A stretch of DNA of 64,000 nt from Planctomycetota bacterium (GTDB taxonomy: Bacteria; Planctomycetota; UBA1135; GCA-002686595). Position numbers and translations under genes: made by a program. The DNA lies in the NCBI GenBank assembly GCA_012960475.1, contig DUBE01000034.1, positions 36,100 to 100,099 of the forward strand, written 5' to 3'. Shown here piece by piece: positions 54,709-63,988 of this stretch (the first letter of the stretch is position 1; each line of letters starts with the position of its first letter). The notes beneath the pieces are model-generated. The model saw only the letters and a list, made by a program, of their open reading frames with translations, was not told the DNA's origin and did no database searches.

Positions 54709-55545
54709 ATGAGTCCAATAAGCAGCGTCCCGGCCGATTCCGGTTCCATCGGTAGCAATCCAGCAGCGCCCGCTCTTCACGATTCCATTGTCGCCGTCCA
54801 GCACTCCCTCGGGGGCTCTCTTGAGGCCGCTCTCAAGCGCCGAGGCTTCTCTTGTCTTGAGATCAGCGGACTGAGTTCCATCCAGGAAGACAAGCAGCAG
54901 CGTCGGCTGGAGACTGTATTGATGGAACTCTTCCGGGACGAGGGCTCGCAGGCCGCGTTCCGGGCTCTTCATGCGCAAGCTGCCCCTCAGTTGGCAACCT
55001 GGGTCCTGCACTGCATGCGGGGCCGTCCCCCCGTGGCTGATCCAGTTGAGGTGGCCCAGGATGCCTGGTGTGCCATCGTGCGCTACGCCTACACCTTCAA
55101 AGGTGGTAGTTCGCACCCCTTCCGGGCCTGGGCGCGCACAATTGCAGCCAATGCCCTGCGTGCTCGGGTGCGTTGGATTCGGCGTATGGAGACTTGCGAT
55201 CACCGCACCCTTTGCAATTACACGGACAACAGCCTGGGTCCCCGCAGACGAGCTCAAGACGCTGAAGAGTCGGCCCTCCTGGCGCATGCCATGGTGGTCC
55301 TGCTTGCCCACCTGGGGGCGGCACTTGAGGGTCTCGCACCCAGGGATCGACGCATTCTTGAGCTGCTGGAGATTGGCAATTGCAGCCGGGATCTGGTGGC
55401 CCGGGAGATGGGGGTCGGACCCTCGGGGGTCAAGATGATTCTCTTCAGGGCTCGCAAGCGGCTGGCCCTGGCCGTGGGCGAGAGCCTTGGTTGCAAGGCA
55501 TCCGTTCTCAGCCGACCCGCAAGGTCTGCCAGGGCCGCGGGCTGA
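54709..55545 (+). CDS. ECF-type sigma-70 family factor
   Basis: A 278-residue protein from ATG 54709; the frame opens earlier at 54586. Region 2 is PVEVAQDAWCAIVRYAYTFKGGSSHPFRAWARTIAANALRARVR in outline (DPVEVAQDAW, FRAWARTIAANALR). Region 4 is RDRRILELLEIGNCSRDLVAREMGVGPSGVKMILFRARKRL in outline, a helix-turn-helix of the sigma-70 type. The N-terminal 100 residues and a basic C-terminal tail are outside the sigma core. Planctomycetes have many such factors. The target promoter is unknown. Confidence 0.85.
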   Translation: MSPISSVPADSGSIGSNPAAPALHDSIVAVQHSLGGSLEAALKRRGFSCLEISGLSSIQEDKQQRRLETVLMELFRDEGSQAAFRALHAQAAPQLATWVLHCMRGRPPVADPVEVAQDAWCAIVRYAYTFKGGSSHPFRAWARTIAANALRARVRWIRRMETCDHRTLCNYTDNSLGPRRRAQDAEESALLAHAMVVLLAHLGAALEGLAPRDRRILELLEIGNCSRDLVAREMGVGPSGVKMILFRARKRLALAVGESLGCKASVLSRPARSARAAG

Positions 55546-55588
55546 TTAGGTCTTAGGTCGGGGGCCCCTGGACTGGCACCATAGGATC

Positions 55589-56860
55589 GTGCAGAGACAA
55601 GCAATCGATCTGCTGGTCCACGGGGCCAGTGAACTGGCGACCCCCCTTGGACAGGGTGCGCGCTCTGGAACCGACATGGACGAGGTGCAGGTGCTGGATC
55701 AGGGTGCCGTGGCAGTGCATCAGGGTTACATCCTGGCCTGTGGATCTGAGGCAGATCTGCGAGCAGCCTTTGAGCCGACCGAGTGTTTCGATGCGGAGGG
55801 AGGCACCTTGCTGCCAGGTTTTGTGGATGCACATACCCATCCAGTATTTGCGGGCACCCGCGAGGCAGAATTCGAGCAGCGTCTGGCTGGGGCCCGTTAC
55901 ACAGAGATCGCGGCGGCGGGCGGCGGGATTCTCTCCACCGTCAAGGGCGTGCGCAGTGCTTCCCGCGAGGAACTCCTGGCTTTGCTGCTAACGCGGCTGG
56001 ACCGTTTTCTGATGTTGGGTACAACCACGATCGAGGCCAAGTCCGGTTATGGATTGACCCCTGAAGATGAGATCAAGTCCCTGGAAGTCCTGCGCGATGC
56101 GGCGGATGTGCATGCTCTTGACATTGTGCCCACCTTTCTTGGTGCCCACGCGATTCCTGACGAGCACAAAGGTCAAAAAGCCCGCTATGTGGAGGTCGTT
56201 CTCCAAGAAATGCTGCCTCTGGTTGCCGAGTCCAATCTGGCCGAGTACTGCGATGTGTTTGTAGAGGAGCACACATTTGACTTGGAAGATGCGCGTAGGA
56301 TTTCGCGCAAGGCACAGGAACTTGGCCTCGGTGTGCGACTGCATGTGGATCAGCTGAGTCCCCTGGGTGGAGCACAATTGGCGGCGGAACTGGGAGCCGC
56401 CAGTGCCGACCATTTGGAATGGGTCGATGGACAGGGCATGGCGGCCATGGCTGAGGCTGGTGTTGCGCCTGTGCTATGTCCCTTGGTGCCCTTGTTTCTG
56501 GGCGAAAGCAAGGAGGCCCCGGGCCGCGCCCTGATCGATGCGGGCTTGGCTCCGGTCCTCTCCACCGATTTCAATCCGGGGTCCTGCTACTTGCAGAGCC
56601 TGCCTGAGGTGGCCTCCTGGGGTGCTCTGCGCTACGGATTTCAAGCGGCCGAGGGCTTGACTGCAATTACCCTCAACGCCGCGGCTTCCTTGGGGCGCGG
56701 GGCGAGCCTGGGGTCCCTGGAAGCGGGCAAGCAGGCGGATATCTGCGTGACCGATCTGCCCTCCCACCGTCACCTGGCCTATGAATTAGGCCGTAGCCCC
56801 GTGCGCGCCGTGATCAAGGCTGGTCGGGTCGTGTTTCATCGCAATAGCCGGATTCTGTAG
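55589..56860 (+). CDS. hutI: Imidazolonepropionase
   Basis: Third step of histidine degradation: opens the imidazolone ring to N-formimino-glutamate. It has 423 residues from a GTG start. The amidohydrolase metal site shows V-D-A-H-T-H-P-V-F-A-G (first two His), the substrate region G-T-T-T-I-E-A-K-S-G-Y-G, the H of G-A-H-A-I-P and of L-H-V-D-Q-L, and L-S-T-D-F-N-P-G as the catalytic Asp strand. No other hut gene is in the window. Confidence 0.95.
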   Translation: MQRQAIDLLVHGASELATPLGQGARSGTDMDEVQVLDQGAVAVHQGYILACGSEADLRAAFEPTECFDAEGGTLLPGFVDAHTHPVFAGTREAEFEQRLAGARYTEIAAAGGGILSTVKGVRSASREELLALLLTRLDRFLMLGTTTIEAKSGYGLTPEDEIKSLEVLRDAADVHALDIVPTFLGAHAIPDEHKGQKARYVEVVLQEMLPLVAESNLAEYCDVFVEEHTFDLEDARRISRKAQELGLGVRLHVDQLSPLGGAQLAAELGAASADHLEWVDGQGMAAMAEAGVAPVLCPLVPLFLGESKEAPGRALIDAGLAPVLSTDFNPGSCYLQSLPEVASWGALRYGFQAAEGLTAITLNAAASLGRGASLGSLEAGKQADICVTDLPSHRHLAYELGRSPVRAVIKAGRVVFHRNSRIL

Positions 56861-56902
56861 CGAGGGCCCGCATAGGGGCTACGGTCCCGGGCAGGGACTA
56901 CA

Positions 56903-58078
56903 ATGCAGGTCATGGTTGTACATACCCTGCGAGTCCTGCTGACTTCGTCGGCGCTGTTGTTGTTTTCGGCCTTGTTGCTTGGGGCGCAAGATCCCGAGGT
57001 CAAGCACAAGAAGTGCCGTTACTGCAACACTACCGGAATGGTGGCGTGTGAAGACAAGGTGCATGGTCGTGTGGACCTGAGCATGGAGGGAAACATGGTG
57101 TTGTGTACGCATGTTGGCGAGTGCGATACCTGCAACAGTCTTGGGCGTGTTGCTTGCGACAAGTGTCTGCGACCGGACGCCAGCAAACTCCTGGCCAGGA
57201 TGCATGAGAAACATGCGGCGGCCCTCGCGCGGCATCAGGAACTGGAAACGGAAATGAAGCGCAAGTTGTCCGGAGGAGAGTCCGAACACTTCCGCTTGTT
57301 GTGGGACATCGAGTCCATGAAGATCGGTCGTAAGCGTCTCGATCAGCATGAGTTGCTGCACCTCTTTGCCGATCGCATGGAGCAGGTTCATGCCCGTTAT
57401 CTGGAGGTCTTGCAGGTCAAGGAGCGGGAGATTCCCGACCGTTCAGCCATGGCGGTCTGGTGGTTGCCAAAGGACCATGACGACGCCGCGCGACGCTTTT
57501 GCGGAGGCAATGCGTCCATGGGTGTCAAGCGCATGGGGCCCAAGCCCTTCTTTAGCACATGTGGAATACGCTCCCACTTCCCCTCCGACGAGGACCTGCA
57601 TCGCTACCTGGTACACAATGCGGCCCACCTGCTGTTGTCGAATCACACACCCTCAAGGTGGATGGGTCAGTACAAGGGTGGCGCGTGGTTTGATGAAGGG
57701 CTGGCTTCCTGGTTCGAAATCGACTTGGTGGAGCGGGCCCAGACCTGGTGTTTTCAGGAGCAGGGTACGGGTGGGGCTTGGGGCAAGGGTAAGTGGCGGA
57801 TAGCCGTGCGCAAACTGGTGCAGCAGGAGCGGCAGCCTTCGGTGGCTACGGTCCTGGGGCGTGATGTGAATACCCTGGAGCAGGCAGAGCAGGCCATTGC
57901 TTTCTCTTTGATCGACTATCTGATTCAAATCGACGGATCAAAGCTGCCTGCACTGGCAACCCGGTTGAAGAACAAGTCACCCGCCCGCGAGGCGCTGATT
58001 GATATCTATGGCCTGAGCCCCTTGGCCCTCGAGTCGGTTTGGAAGGAATGGGTCCTTGATACCTATCCCACCCGTTGA
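56903..58078 (+). CDS. Secreted CxxC and gluzincin-like protein with altered zinc motif
   Basis: A 391-residue protein with a signal peptide (residues 1-30). Residues 36-100 contain CxxC pairs (C-R-Y-C-N-T-T-G, C-D-T-C-N-S-L-G, C-D-K-C), a DnaJ-type zinc-finger pattern. A charged helical stretch (about 105-185) follows. The C-terminal half has a peptidase-like core: H238-N-A-A-H242 and, 23 residues later, W-F-D-E265-G-L-A-S-W. This is the gluzincin layout, but the catalytic Glu of HExxH is Asn, so it may be inactive as a protease. Confidence 0.8.
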   Translation: MQVMVVHTLRVLLTSSALLLFSALLLGAQDPEVKHKKCRYCNTTGMVACEDKVHGRVDLSMEGNMVLCTHVGECDTCNSLGRVACDKCLRPDASKLLARMHEKHAAALARHQELETEMKRKLSGGESEHFRLLWDIESMKIGRKRLDQHELLHLFADRMEQVHARYLEVLQVKEREIPDRSAMAVWWLPKDHDDAARRFCGGNASMGVKRMGPKPFFSTCGIRSHFPSDEDLHRYLVHNAAHLLLSNHTPSRWMGQYKGGAWFDEGLASWFEIDLVERAQTWCFQEQGTGGAWGKGKWRIAVRKLVQQERQPSVATVLGRDVNTLEQAEQAIAFSLIDYLIQIDGSKLPALATRLKNKSPAREALIDIYGLSPLALESVWKEWVLDTYPTR

Positions 58079-58192
58079 TCGCTTGCCTTGATTCCGGGGA
58101 TCTTGGGCTGCTCGAATACGGCATGGGGAACCGTTTCCCCTGCAAGCTGCCGCTCCGAGGTGCTACTCTCTCCCGCAGCAAGCAGGACCACC

Positions 58193-59518
58193 ATGGGCAA
58201 GATCATCCAACCGCGCACCCTCAAGGGATTCCGCGACCAACTTCCCGCCAGCATGATTCCTCGCGAGCGGTTGATCGATACAGCGCGTGAGGTCTACCGT
58301 TCCTTTGGCTTTGTGCCCATAGAAACGCCTGCCCTTGAATACACCGAGATTCTGCTGGGCAAGGGCGGCGCCGAGTCTGACAAGCAGATGTATCGCTTCG
58401 AGGATCCGGGTGGTCGTGATGTGTCCATGCGATTTGACTTGACCATCCCTCTGGCGCGCTTTGTGGCCCAGCACGTGGGTGCTCTGGGGACGCCTTTCAA
58501 GCGCTATCAGATCGGGTCCGTCTGGCGCGGGGAGAACACCCAGCGGGGCCGCTATCGGGAGTTCACTCAGTGCGATTTCGATACGATCGGAACCGAGAGC
58601 GTGCTGGCTGATGTGGAGACGATCTTGGTTATCCACGAGCTGTTCAGTCGTCTTGAAGTGGGGGGCTTCGTGATTCATGTCAACGAACGCCGCGTTCTGA
58701 GCGGGCTCTTTGAACGCCTTGGGCTGCTCGAAACCAGTCAACCCCTGCTGCGGGCCCTCGACAAACTTGACAAGATCGGTGCCGAGGCGGTGACCGACGA
58801 GATGATGCGCCAGGCTGACGTGTCCCAGGAACAGGCCGAGGAGATCATTCGTTGGGCGGGATTGGAGGGCAGCAATCAGGATGTTCTTGACGCCCTGCCG
58901 GAAATGGTCGCGGGGTCCGAAGAAGGAGAGGCTGGATTGAGACGCTTACAAGCTGTGATCGAGGGTGCCATGGCAGGAGGCGCCTCCAGCGATCAGCTGA
59001 CGGTCAACTTGGGGATCGCCAGGGGACTTGACTACTACACGGGCATTGTCTTTGAGACCACCTTGGACGATCTGCCCGGTATTGGGAGCTGCTGCTCAGG
59101 CGGCCGCTATGATGACCTGGCTTCGCTCTACACCAAACAGCGTCTGCCCGGTGTGGGGGCTTCCTTGGGCCTGGACCGTCTGCTGGCGGCCCTTGAGGAG
59201 CTTGGGCGTACGGATCAGCGAGCAACCACCGCGGAGGTGTTCTTGGTGCTCTTCGGGGATCAGCGGGTTGCAGACCATATTCAACTGGCAGATCGTCTCA
59301 GGAGCGCCGGGCTCAATGTGGAACTCTACCCCGAACCCAGGAAACTTGGTGCCCAGTTCAAGTACGCGGATCGGCGCGGCCACTCCTTGGCCATTGTGGT
59401 AGGGGATGACGAATGGGAGCGCGGGGTCGCGCAACTCAAGCAGATGGGCAGCAAGCAGTCTCAAGAGGTCTCCCTTGAGAAACTCCCCGCCATCTGTCTC
59501 GAGCTGTTGGGGCGCTAG
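58193..59518 (+). CDS. hisS: Histidyl-tRNA synthetase
   Basis: Class II aminoacyl-tRNA synthetase, 441 residues from ATG 58193. The start has AGGA about 8 nt upstream and begins MGKIIQPRTLKGFRDQ; the in-frame start at 58088 is too early. Motif 1 region FGFVPIETPALEYTEILLGKGGAES, motif 2 F-K-R-Y-Q-I-G-S-V-W-R-G-E and motif 3-like GVGASLGLDRLLAAL are visible. The G-L-D-Y-Y-T-G-I-V-F-E histidine-binding segment is present. Confidence 0.96.
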   Translation: MGKIIQPRTLKGFRDQLPASMIPRERLIDTAREVYRSFGFVPIETPALEYTEILLGKGGAESDKQMYRFEDPGGRDVSMRFDLTIPLARFVAQHVGALGTPFKRYQIGSVWRGENTQRGRYREFTQCDFDTIGTESVLADVETILVIHELFSRLEVGGFVIHVNERRVLSGLFERLGLLETSQPLLRALDKLDKIGAEAVTDEMMRQADVSQEQAEEIIRWAGLEGSNQDVLDALPEMVAGSEEGEAGLRRLQAVIEGAMAGGASSDQLTVNLGIARGLDYYTGIVFETTLDDLPGIGSCCSGGRYDDLASLYTKQRLPGVGASLGLDRLLAALEELGRTDQRATTAEVFLVLFGDQRVADHIQLADRLRSAGLNVELYPEPRKLGAQFKYADRRGHSLAIVVGDDEWERGVAQLKQMGSKQSQEVSLEKLPAICLELLGR

Positions 59519-59533
59519 GACACCTGGTGACCC

Positions 59534-61243
59534 CTAGAAGGTCACTCCAACGACATCGGAGAAGTTGGATGTGGGTCCATCCCGATACCAGAGTTGGAAG
59601 TACCAAGACTGACCTGGGCTAATGAAGCCGCCCGGGGGACTGGGGAGTTGAGTAGGAACATCAAATCCAGACCCTGTTGAGGATGTATTCGCCTGGTTGA
59701 TCAGTACGCCTTGAGGGTTGAATTGCCCCAAGCTGTTGCGCTTCCAGTTGTTGATTGCAGCAATTGAGTTGTAGCGGCCGATGGGGCTGCTCAAGCAAAG
59801 CAGACCATCCGAAACCGTGGAGCCCGAGCCCAACAGAATGCCGCTGACCAGGAAGTAGCCGAACTCATCAGGGGGTCCGTTGACTGCTTCCAGGTGGTAC
59901 AACTCCGGACCAGAGAACGAGGAGGCTGCCAGGGAGCAGGGCAGTCCTGAAGAGTTGGGCGCTGCAGGAGTGCAGTCCAGGGTTGTGTCCCCGTCGAGTC
60001 CACCCAGCAACAGTGTATAGCTCAAACAGGTCGTACCCGGGGGTGGCATGACGCGCAGCTTCAACTGGACTGGATTGCTCGAGGGATTGGACCAAATCAG
60101 TTCGGCGCTGTTTGGGGAAATCACCTGTCCGCAAGCCAGGGACCCCGAGCAGTTGCCCACGGTCTGACTGGGGCAGGTGGAAGGTGTGTAGATTGCCAAT
60201 TCCAGGGGCAGGGGGAATGAGTCGGTCACGGTTTGGATGGCTGCCGTCTGGCCTGCGGGAACGGTCAGGTCAAAGTAGTCCGGCTCAGTGGGTCCCACCG
60301 CGAGGTTGGCGTAGGTGCCGCTGCTCACCTGGGCGGCCGTCCAACAGTCTTGGTTGGGCGCGAAGGCATCGTTGGTCAGCACTGCACAGGGGTCGTCATC
60401 TACAACCAGCATGCCAGGACCTCCGGATCCGGGGGTCTTTGACCCCACTTGGATCAGATATTGGAAACCCAGCGGAACCACGGGCATGTGCACCTGCGAT
60501 AGCAGGCCCGGGCCATCGTCATCGTCTGACCCCACACAGATAAGGTTACCGCAGTCGGTGAACTGGTAGATTCGCAGCATGGTATCAGCGCTGGGGTCCG
60601 AAGACTGAGTGCCGATCCAGAAGGAGCCGCTATAGGTTGGAACCCACATGAAGAACACATCGTCTTCGATGGTGAACGTGTCGCACAGGGGGCGATTCGT
60701 TGCATTGATTCCGCTGGTGTTGGCGCAGCTGTTGTCGTACGGCAACACACCCTTGCCCCAGAACCAGTGAGCCGTATCGCAGTTGTCGTTGGGAGCTGTC
60801 ATGCAGCGTACAGTCATTTGGCCAACGATGTCGGTGGCAAAGTCCTTGGCGCCCACCTGCACCAGGATCTGATCTCCCGCTTGAAGCATTCCGAAGGTGA
60901 TCTGGCTCTGCAGGCCGCAGCCATCATCATTGAAGCGATGACAGTAGGCCTGGCACCCTGCGCCCGAATAGACTGCCATGATAGTGTCACCGTTCGTGCC
61001 GCAGGTCTCGAATACATAGCCTCCGGTCTTGGGCGCAGTCCATTGGTAGAACACGTCACGCCACATGTTCATTCCGCAACCCATGAATCCGCTGGGCGTA
61101 GCATTGGTGTTGTCCAGAGCCCAGGAGCCAACACCGTTGATGTGGATTGGGTCCCAACACGCATCCTGTGCGCTTGCGATGCCTAGCGAGGCATGGCCAA
61201 CCAGCCCCAGAAGGGCCAGGCCGAGAATCGATCTGGGTGACAT
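59534..61243 (-). CDS. Large secreted repeat protein with C-terminal planctomycete module
   Basis: A 569-residue exported protein from ATG 61243 (MSPRSILGLALLG signal; upstream in-frame start ignored). Two or more about 130-residue repeats resemble carbohydrate-binding/PPC-like beta sandwiches: VGSWALDNTNATPSG, MWRDVFYQWTAPKTGGYVFETCG, DQILVQVGAKD. The last about 120 residues are a separate module (GPELYHLEAVNGPPDEFGYFLVSG, LCLSSPIGRY, QSWYFQLWYRDGPTSNFS). The neighbouring gene shares this whole layout, so these are paralogues. Surface or fibre function is inferred. Confidence 0.85.
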   Translation of the reverse strand: MSPRSILGLALLGLVGHASLGIASAQDACWDPIHINGVGSWALDNTNATPSGFMGCGMNMWRDVFYQWTAPKTGGYVFETCGTNGDTIMAVYSGAGCQAYCHRFNDDGCGLQSQITFGMLQAGDQILVQVGAKDFATDIVGQMTVRCMTAPNDNCDTAHWFWGKGVLPYDNSCANTSGINATNRPLCDTFTIEDDVFFMWVPTYSGSFWIGTQSSDPSADTMLRIYQFTDCGNLICVGSDDDDGPGLLSQVHMPVVPLGFQYLIQVGSKTPGSGGPGMLVVDDDPCAVLTNDAFAPNQDCWTAAQVSSGTYANLAVGPTEPDYFDLTVPAGQTAAIQTVTDSFPLPLELAIYTPSTCPSQTVGNCSGSLACGQVISPNSAELIWSNPSSNPVQLKLRVMPPPGTTCLSYTLLLGGLDGDTTLDCTPAAPNSSGLPCSLAASSFSGPELYHLEAVNGPPDEFGYFLVSGILLGSGSTVSDGLLCLSSPIGRYNSIAAINNWKRNSLGQFNPQGVLINQANTSSTGSGFDVPTQLPSPPGGFISPGQSWYFQLWYRDGPTSNFSDVVGVTF

Positions 61244-61503
61244 AACAGTGGTCAAGGCGGTGACCACATGTAAGGATCCCAGATCTTGGCCGTATCGGCG
61301 CTGTCAACTAGGGCTTGACTCAGAGTAGGACACCTTCTTCCCAGGCTCCGACGGGTGGAATGCACGGTCTGCATCAACTTGATTCTGCGCGCGTGCTGGG
61401 ACACTCATTTTGATCCTCTCACCAGTCAAGGCGTAAATGCTCTCCCAGAGCAAGCTGAGAGGGCACATCGTGCAGGATCGCTGTGGGGTCGGCTTCCCTG
61501 CCC

Positions 61504-63735
61504 TTAGAAGTCGACTGAGATCGCGTTGGAGAAGTTTGAGTCCATGCCGTCCCGGTACCAGAGCTGGAAGTGCCAGCTGGCCCCGGCGTTGATGACCCCA
61601 CCTGGGGGGCTCGGCAGGACCGCCGGCACGTCAAAACCAGATCCTACGGACGAGTTGCCGGCCAGGGCCTGGAAGATCCCGGAGACACTGAAACGACCGA
61701 TCGAGTTTAGCGTACCACCGGCAGCAGGGCTGTAGCGACCAATGGGGGCGCCCAGGCAGAGTTGACCAGAACTGATCGATACGCCCGGGTCCATGGGCGT
61801 GGCGGACACCAGGAAGTAGCCGAACTGATCAGCGGGACCGTCACTGGCTTCCAGGTGGAAGACTCCGGGGCCTGAGAAGCTTGAACTCGCCAGGGTCGCG
61901 TAGGATCCGCTGGTGTTGATCGAGGCGGGATCGCAGAAGAGACTGGGGCCACCTGCATCGGCGCCGGTCAGAACCAGTTCATACTCCACGCAATCCCCGG
62001 TGCTACTTGGCCAGAGACTGACTCGCAGGGTACAGTCCACGTCCACGCCCGTTGTGTTGATCCAGGTCAAGGACTCTGGCGCTACACTGGCCCAGCCGCA
62101 GGCCAGAGCTGGCGCGCAGGTGGGATCCACAGCCGGGTCGTCCATGCATGTGCCGGAGTCGAACAGGAACAGGTCGATATCTCCGTCCGATATGCTGTGG
62201 TTGCAGAGCACATCCAGGGTGCCCCCTGCGGGTACGGTCAGGCTGTAGATGTCCAGGTCAGTGCGGAAGACTGTCAGGCCGGGATAGATTCCATCGATGA
62301 TTGGATGTGCAGTTGCACAGGTGTCATTGTCTTCAAAAGCATCCGGGCCCAGGCTGGCGCAGGGGTCCGTCCAGGGAGCGATGTTGAGGGTTCCTGAGCC
62401 GAGCAGTCCATTCCAGCCACCGAGCTGCACCAGAATCTCGTCGCCGGCAAGTATGCCTTGCAGTACAACCTCGCTTGCTCCATTGCCACAGGCGCCGTCG
62501 TCATTGTGTCCTCCACAGATGGCTCCGCAGCCCGAACCCACGTGCAGCGAGAGTTTTGTGTCGTAGAGTGAGCCGCAGGTGTCGAATTGGAAGTCTCCTG
62601 AACTGGTGGCGGTCCATTGGAAGAACACATCTGGGCCCATGTCCTGGGCGCTCAAGCCACAGGCGGCAGAACTGGCCCCATTGAAACCGCTGGTAGATGC
62701 TGTGGTCGTGTCAAAGCCCCAGCCTCCGCTGCCGCTGATGGCTGTGGCGCTGGAGCACAAATCGTTGCCAGGTGCGGCTGGCGGAACGCTGATATTCAAG
62801 AACCCGTCACCGGCTGGGCTGACGTCGTTCCAACTGCCTACCTGAAGCAGGTACTGGTCGCCTCCAGACAGGCCGTAGAGCAGGATCTTCGAGGAGTAGA
62901 CCGGATCGACCCCTCCATCATCATCGGAGGCCACGCAGGTCGCGGAGCAATCTGCGCCCGCATGGATCGACAGTTTGGTGTCCGTGTTGATTGGTGAGAA
63001 TTCCGTGTCGAACTGAAAATTGCCACCTCCAGTGGGAACGGTCCAGGTAAAGAAGAGGTCTTTGCGGATTGTGTCAATTCCGGTGGTCCCGGCGTTGACC
63101 GGGCTGAAGCAACCTACGGGGTTGCCCCCGTCGAAACCGCTAGTGGTGGCGGCACTGTTGTCCCAGTTGAAAGTACCCAAGCCACTGATGACCTGGGGCG
63201 TGGAACAGTCATCGTTCGTCGGCGGCACCATATGTGTGATGTTGAGCAGGGCGTCGCCCACCGAGCTCGTATCGTTCCAACTGCCTACTTGAATCAGGTA
63301 CTGATCACCGTTGGTCAAGCCTGTAAGTTGAATCAGGGAGGAGAAAGCGGGAACGCTACCACCGTCATCGTCAGAGGCTACACAGGTCGCAGCACAGTCA
63401 GAGCCCAGATGGATTGACATCTTGGTATCGTCGATGCCAATAGAGTTCTCCGTATCGAAGGTGTAGTTGCCGCTGGTGGGAACTGTCCAGGCGAAGAATA
63501 CATCCTGTCGGATTGCGTCCGAGCCAGTGGAGCCGGCGTTGGTGGGACTGAAGCAGGTTGTTGGATCTCCGCCGTCAAAACCAGAGGTCGTGTTGAGGGT
63601 GTTGTCCCAGTTGAAGGTGCCAGTTCCCGAGATGACAATCGGTACGCTGCAGTCGTCCCCTGCTTGTGCCGTGGCGGAGGATATCAGCATTGGGCTGGCC
63701 GAAAGCAAGAGAGCAATTTGGAGAAGGGGCTTCAT
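61504..63735 (-). CDS. Large secreted repeat protein, paralogue of the preceding gene
   Basis: A 743-residue exported protein from ATG 63735 (MKPLLQIALLLSASP signal peptide). It has three about 140-residue repeats, each with DDCSVPIVISGTGTFNWDN-type starts, QDVFFAWTVP..., DTKMSIHLG, CVASDDDGG and GDQYLIQVGSWND. A fourth, diverged repeat follows (TALAHPIIDG-like). The C-terminal module (GPGVFHLEASDGPADQFGYFLVS, GQLCLGAPIGRYS, YRDGMDSNFSNAISVDF) matches that of the gene at 59534. Two DxDxDG-like Asp-rich loops per repeat could bind calcium. Confidence 0.88.
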   Translation of the reverse strand: MKPLLQIALLLSASPMLISSATAQAGDDCSVPIVISGTGTFNWDNTLNTTSGFDGGDPTTCFSPTNAGSTGSDAIRQDVFFAWTVPTSGNYTFDTENSIGIDDTKMSIHLGSDCAATCVASDDDGGSVPAFSSLIQLTGLTNGDQYLIQVGSWNDTSSVGDALLNITHMVPPTNDDCSTPQVISGLGTFNWDNSAATTSGFDGGNPVGCFSPVNAGTTGIDTIRKDLFFTWTVPTGGGNFQFDTEFSPINTDTKLSIHAGADCSATCVASDDDGGVDPVYSSKILLYGLSGGDQYLLQVGSWNDVSPAGDGFLNISVPPAAPGNDLCSSATAISGSGGWGFDTTTASTSGFNGASSAACGLSAQDMGPDVFFQWTATSSGDFQFDTCGSLYDTKLSLHVGSGCGAICGGHNDDGACGNGASEVVLQGILAGDEILVQLGGWNGLLGSGTLNIAPWTDPCASLGPDAFEDNDTCATAHPIIDGIYPGLTVFRTDLDIYSLTVPAGGTLDVLCNHSISDGDIDLFLFDSGTCMDDPAVDPTCAPALACGWASVAPESLTWINTTGVDVDCTLRVSLWPSSTGDCVEYELVLTGADAGGPSLFCDPASINTSGSYATLASSSFSGPGVFHLEASDGPADQFGYFLVSATPMDPGVSISSGQLCLGAPIGRYSPAAGGTLNSIGRFSVSGIFQALAGNSSVGSGFDVPAVLPSPPGGVINAGASWHFQLWYRDGMDSNFSNAISVDF

Positions 63736-63961
63736 GGGACGGTGCAGGTTAGTGTTTCTGTCTGGTGTTGGGTGTCGCTGAGTGTGCTCAGCTTGCATAG
63801 CAGCAGGTTTGCGCCCCTCAGGGTTGGCCCTCAAGCATCCAACACTCAGGGCAGAGGTGCGAATCCTTGCCTCAGAAGGGGATCCCCTCGTCCCTGTTCA
63901 ATACATGACGGGCGCCCCCCTCCAATCCAGGGGAGACGCCCGCTCCAGGAAATCGCAGGTT

Positions 63962-63979
63962 CTCGGGGATACTCCCCGA
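63962..63979 (-). terminator. Perfect hairpin downstream of a partial gene
   Basis: CTCGGGGA/TCCCCGAG around a 3-nt loop, positioned about 10-27 nt after the probable stop of the gene at the window edge. There is no following U-run, so a terminator role is only suggested. Confidence 0.4.
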
Positions 63980-63988
63980 GGCCATTGA

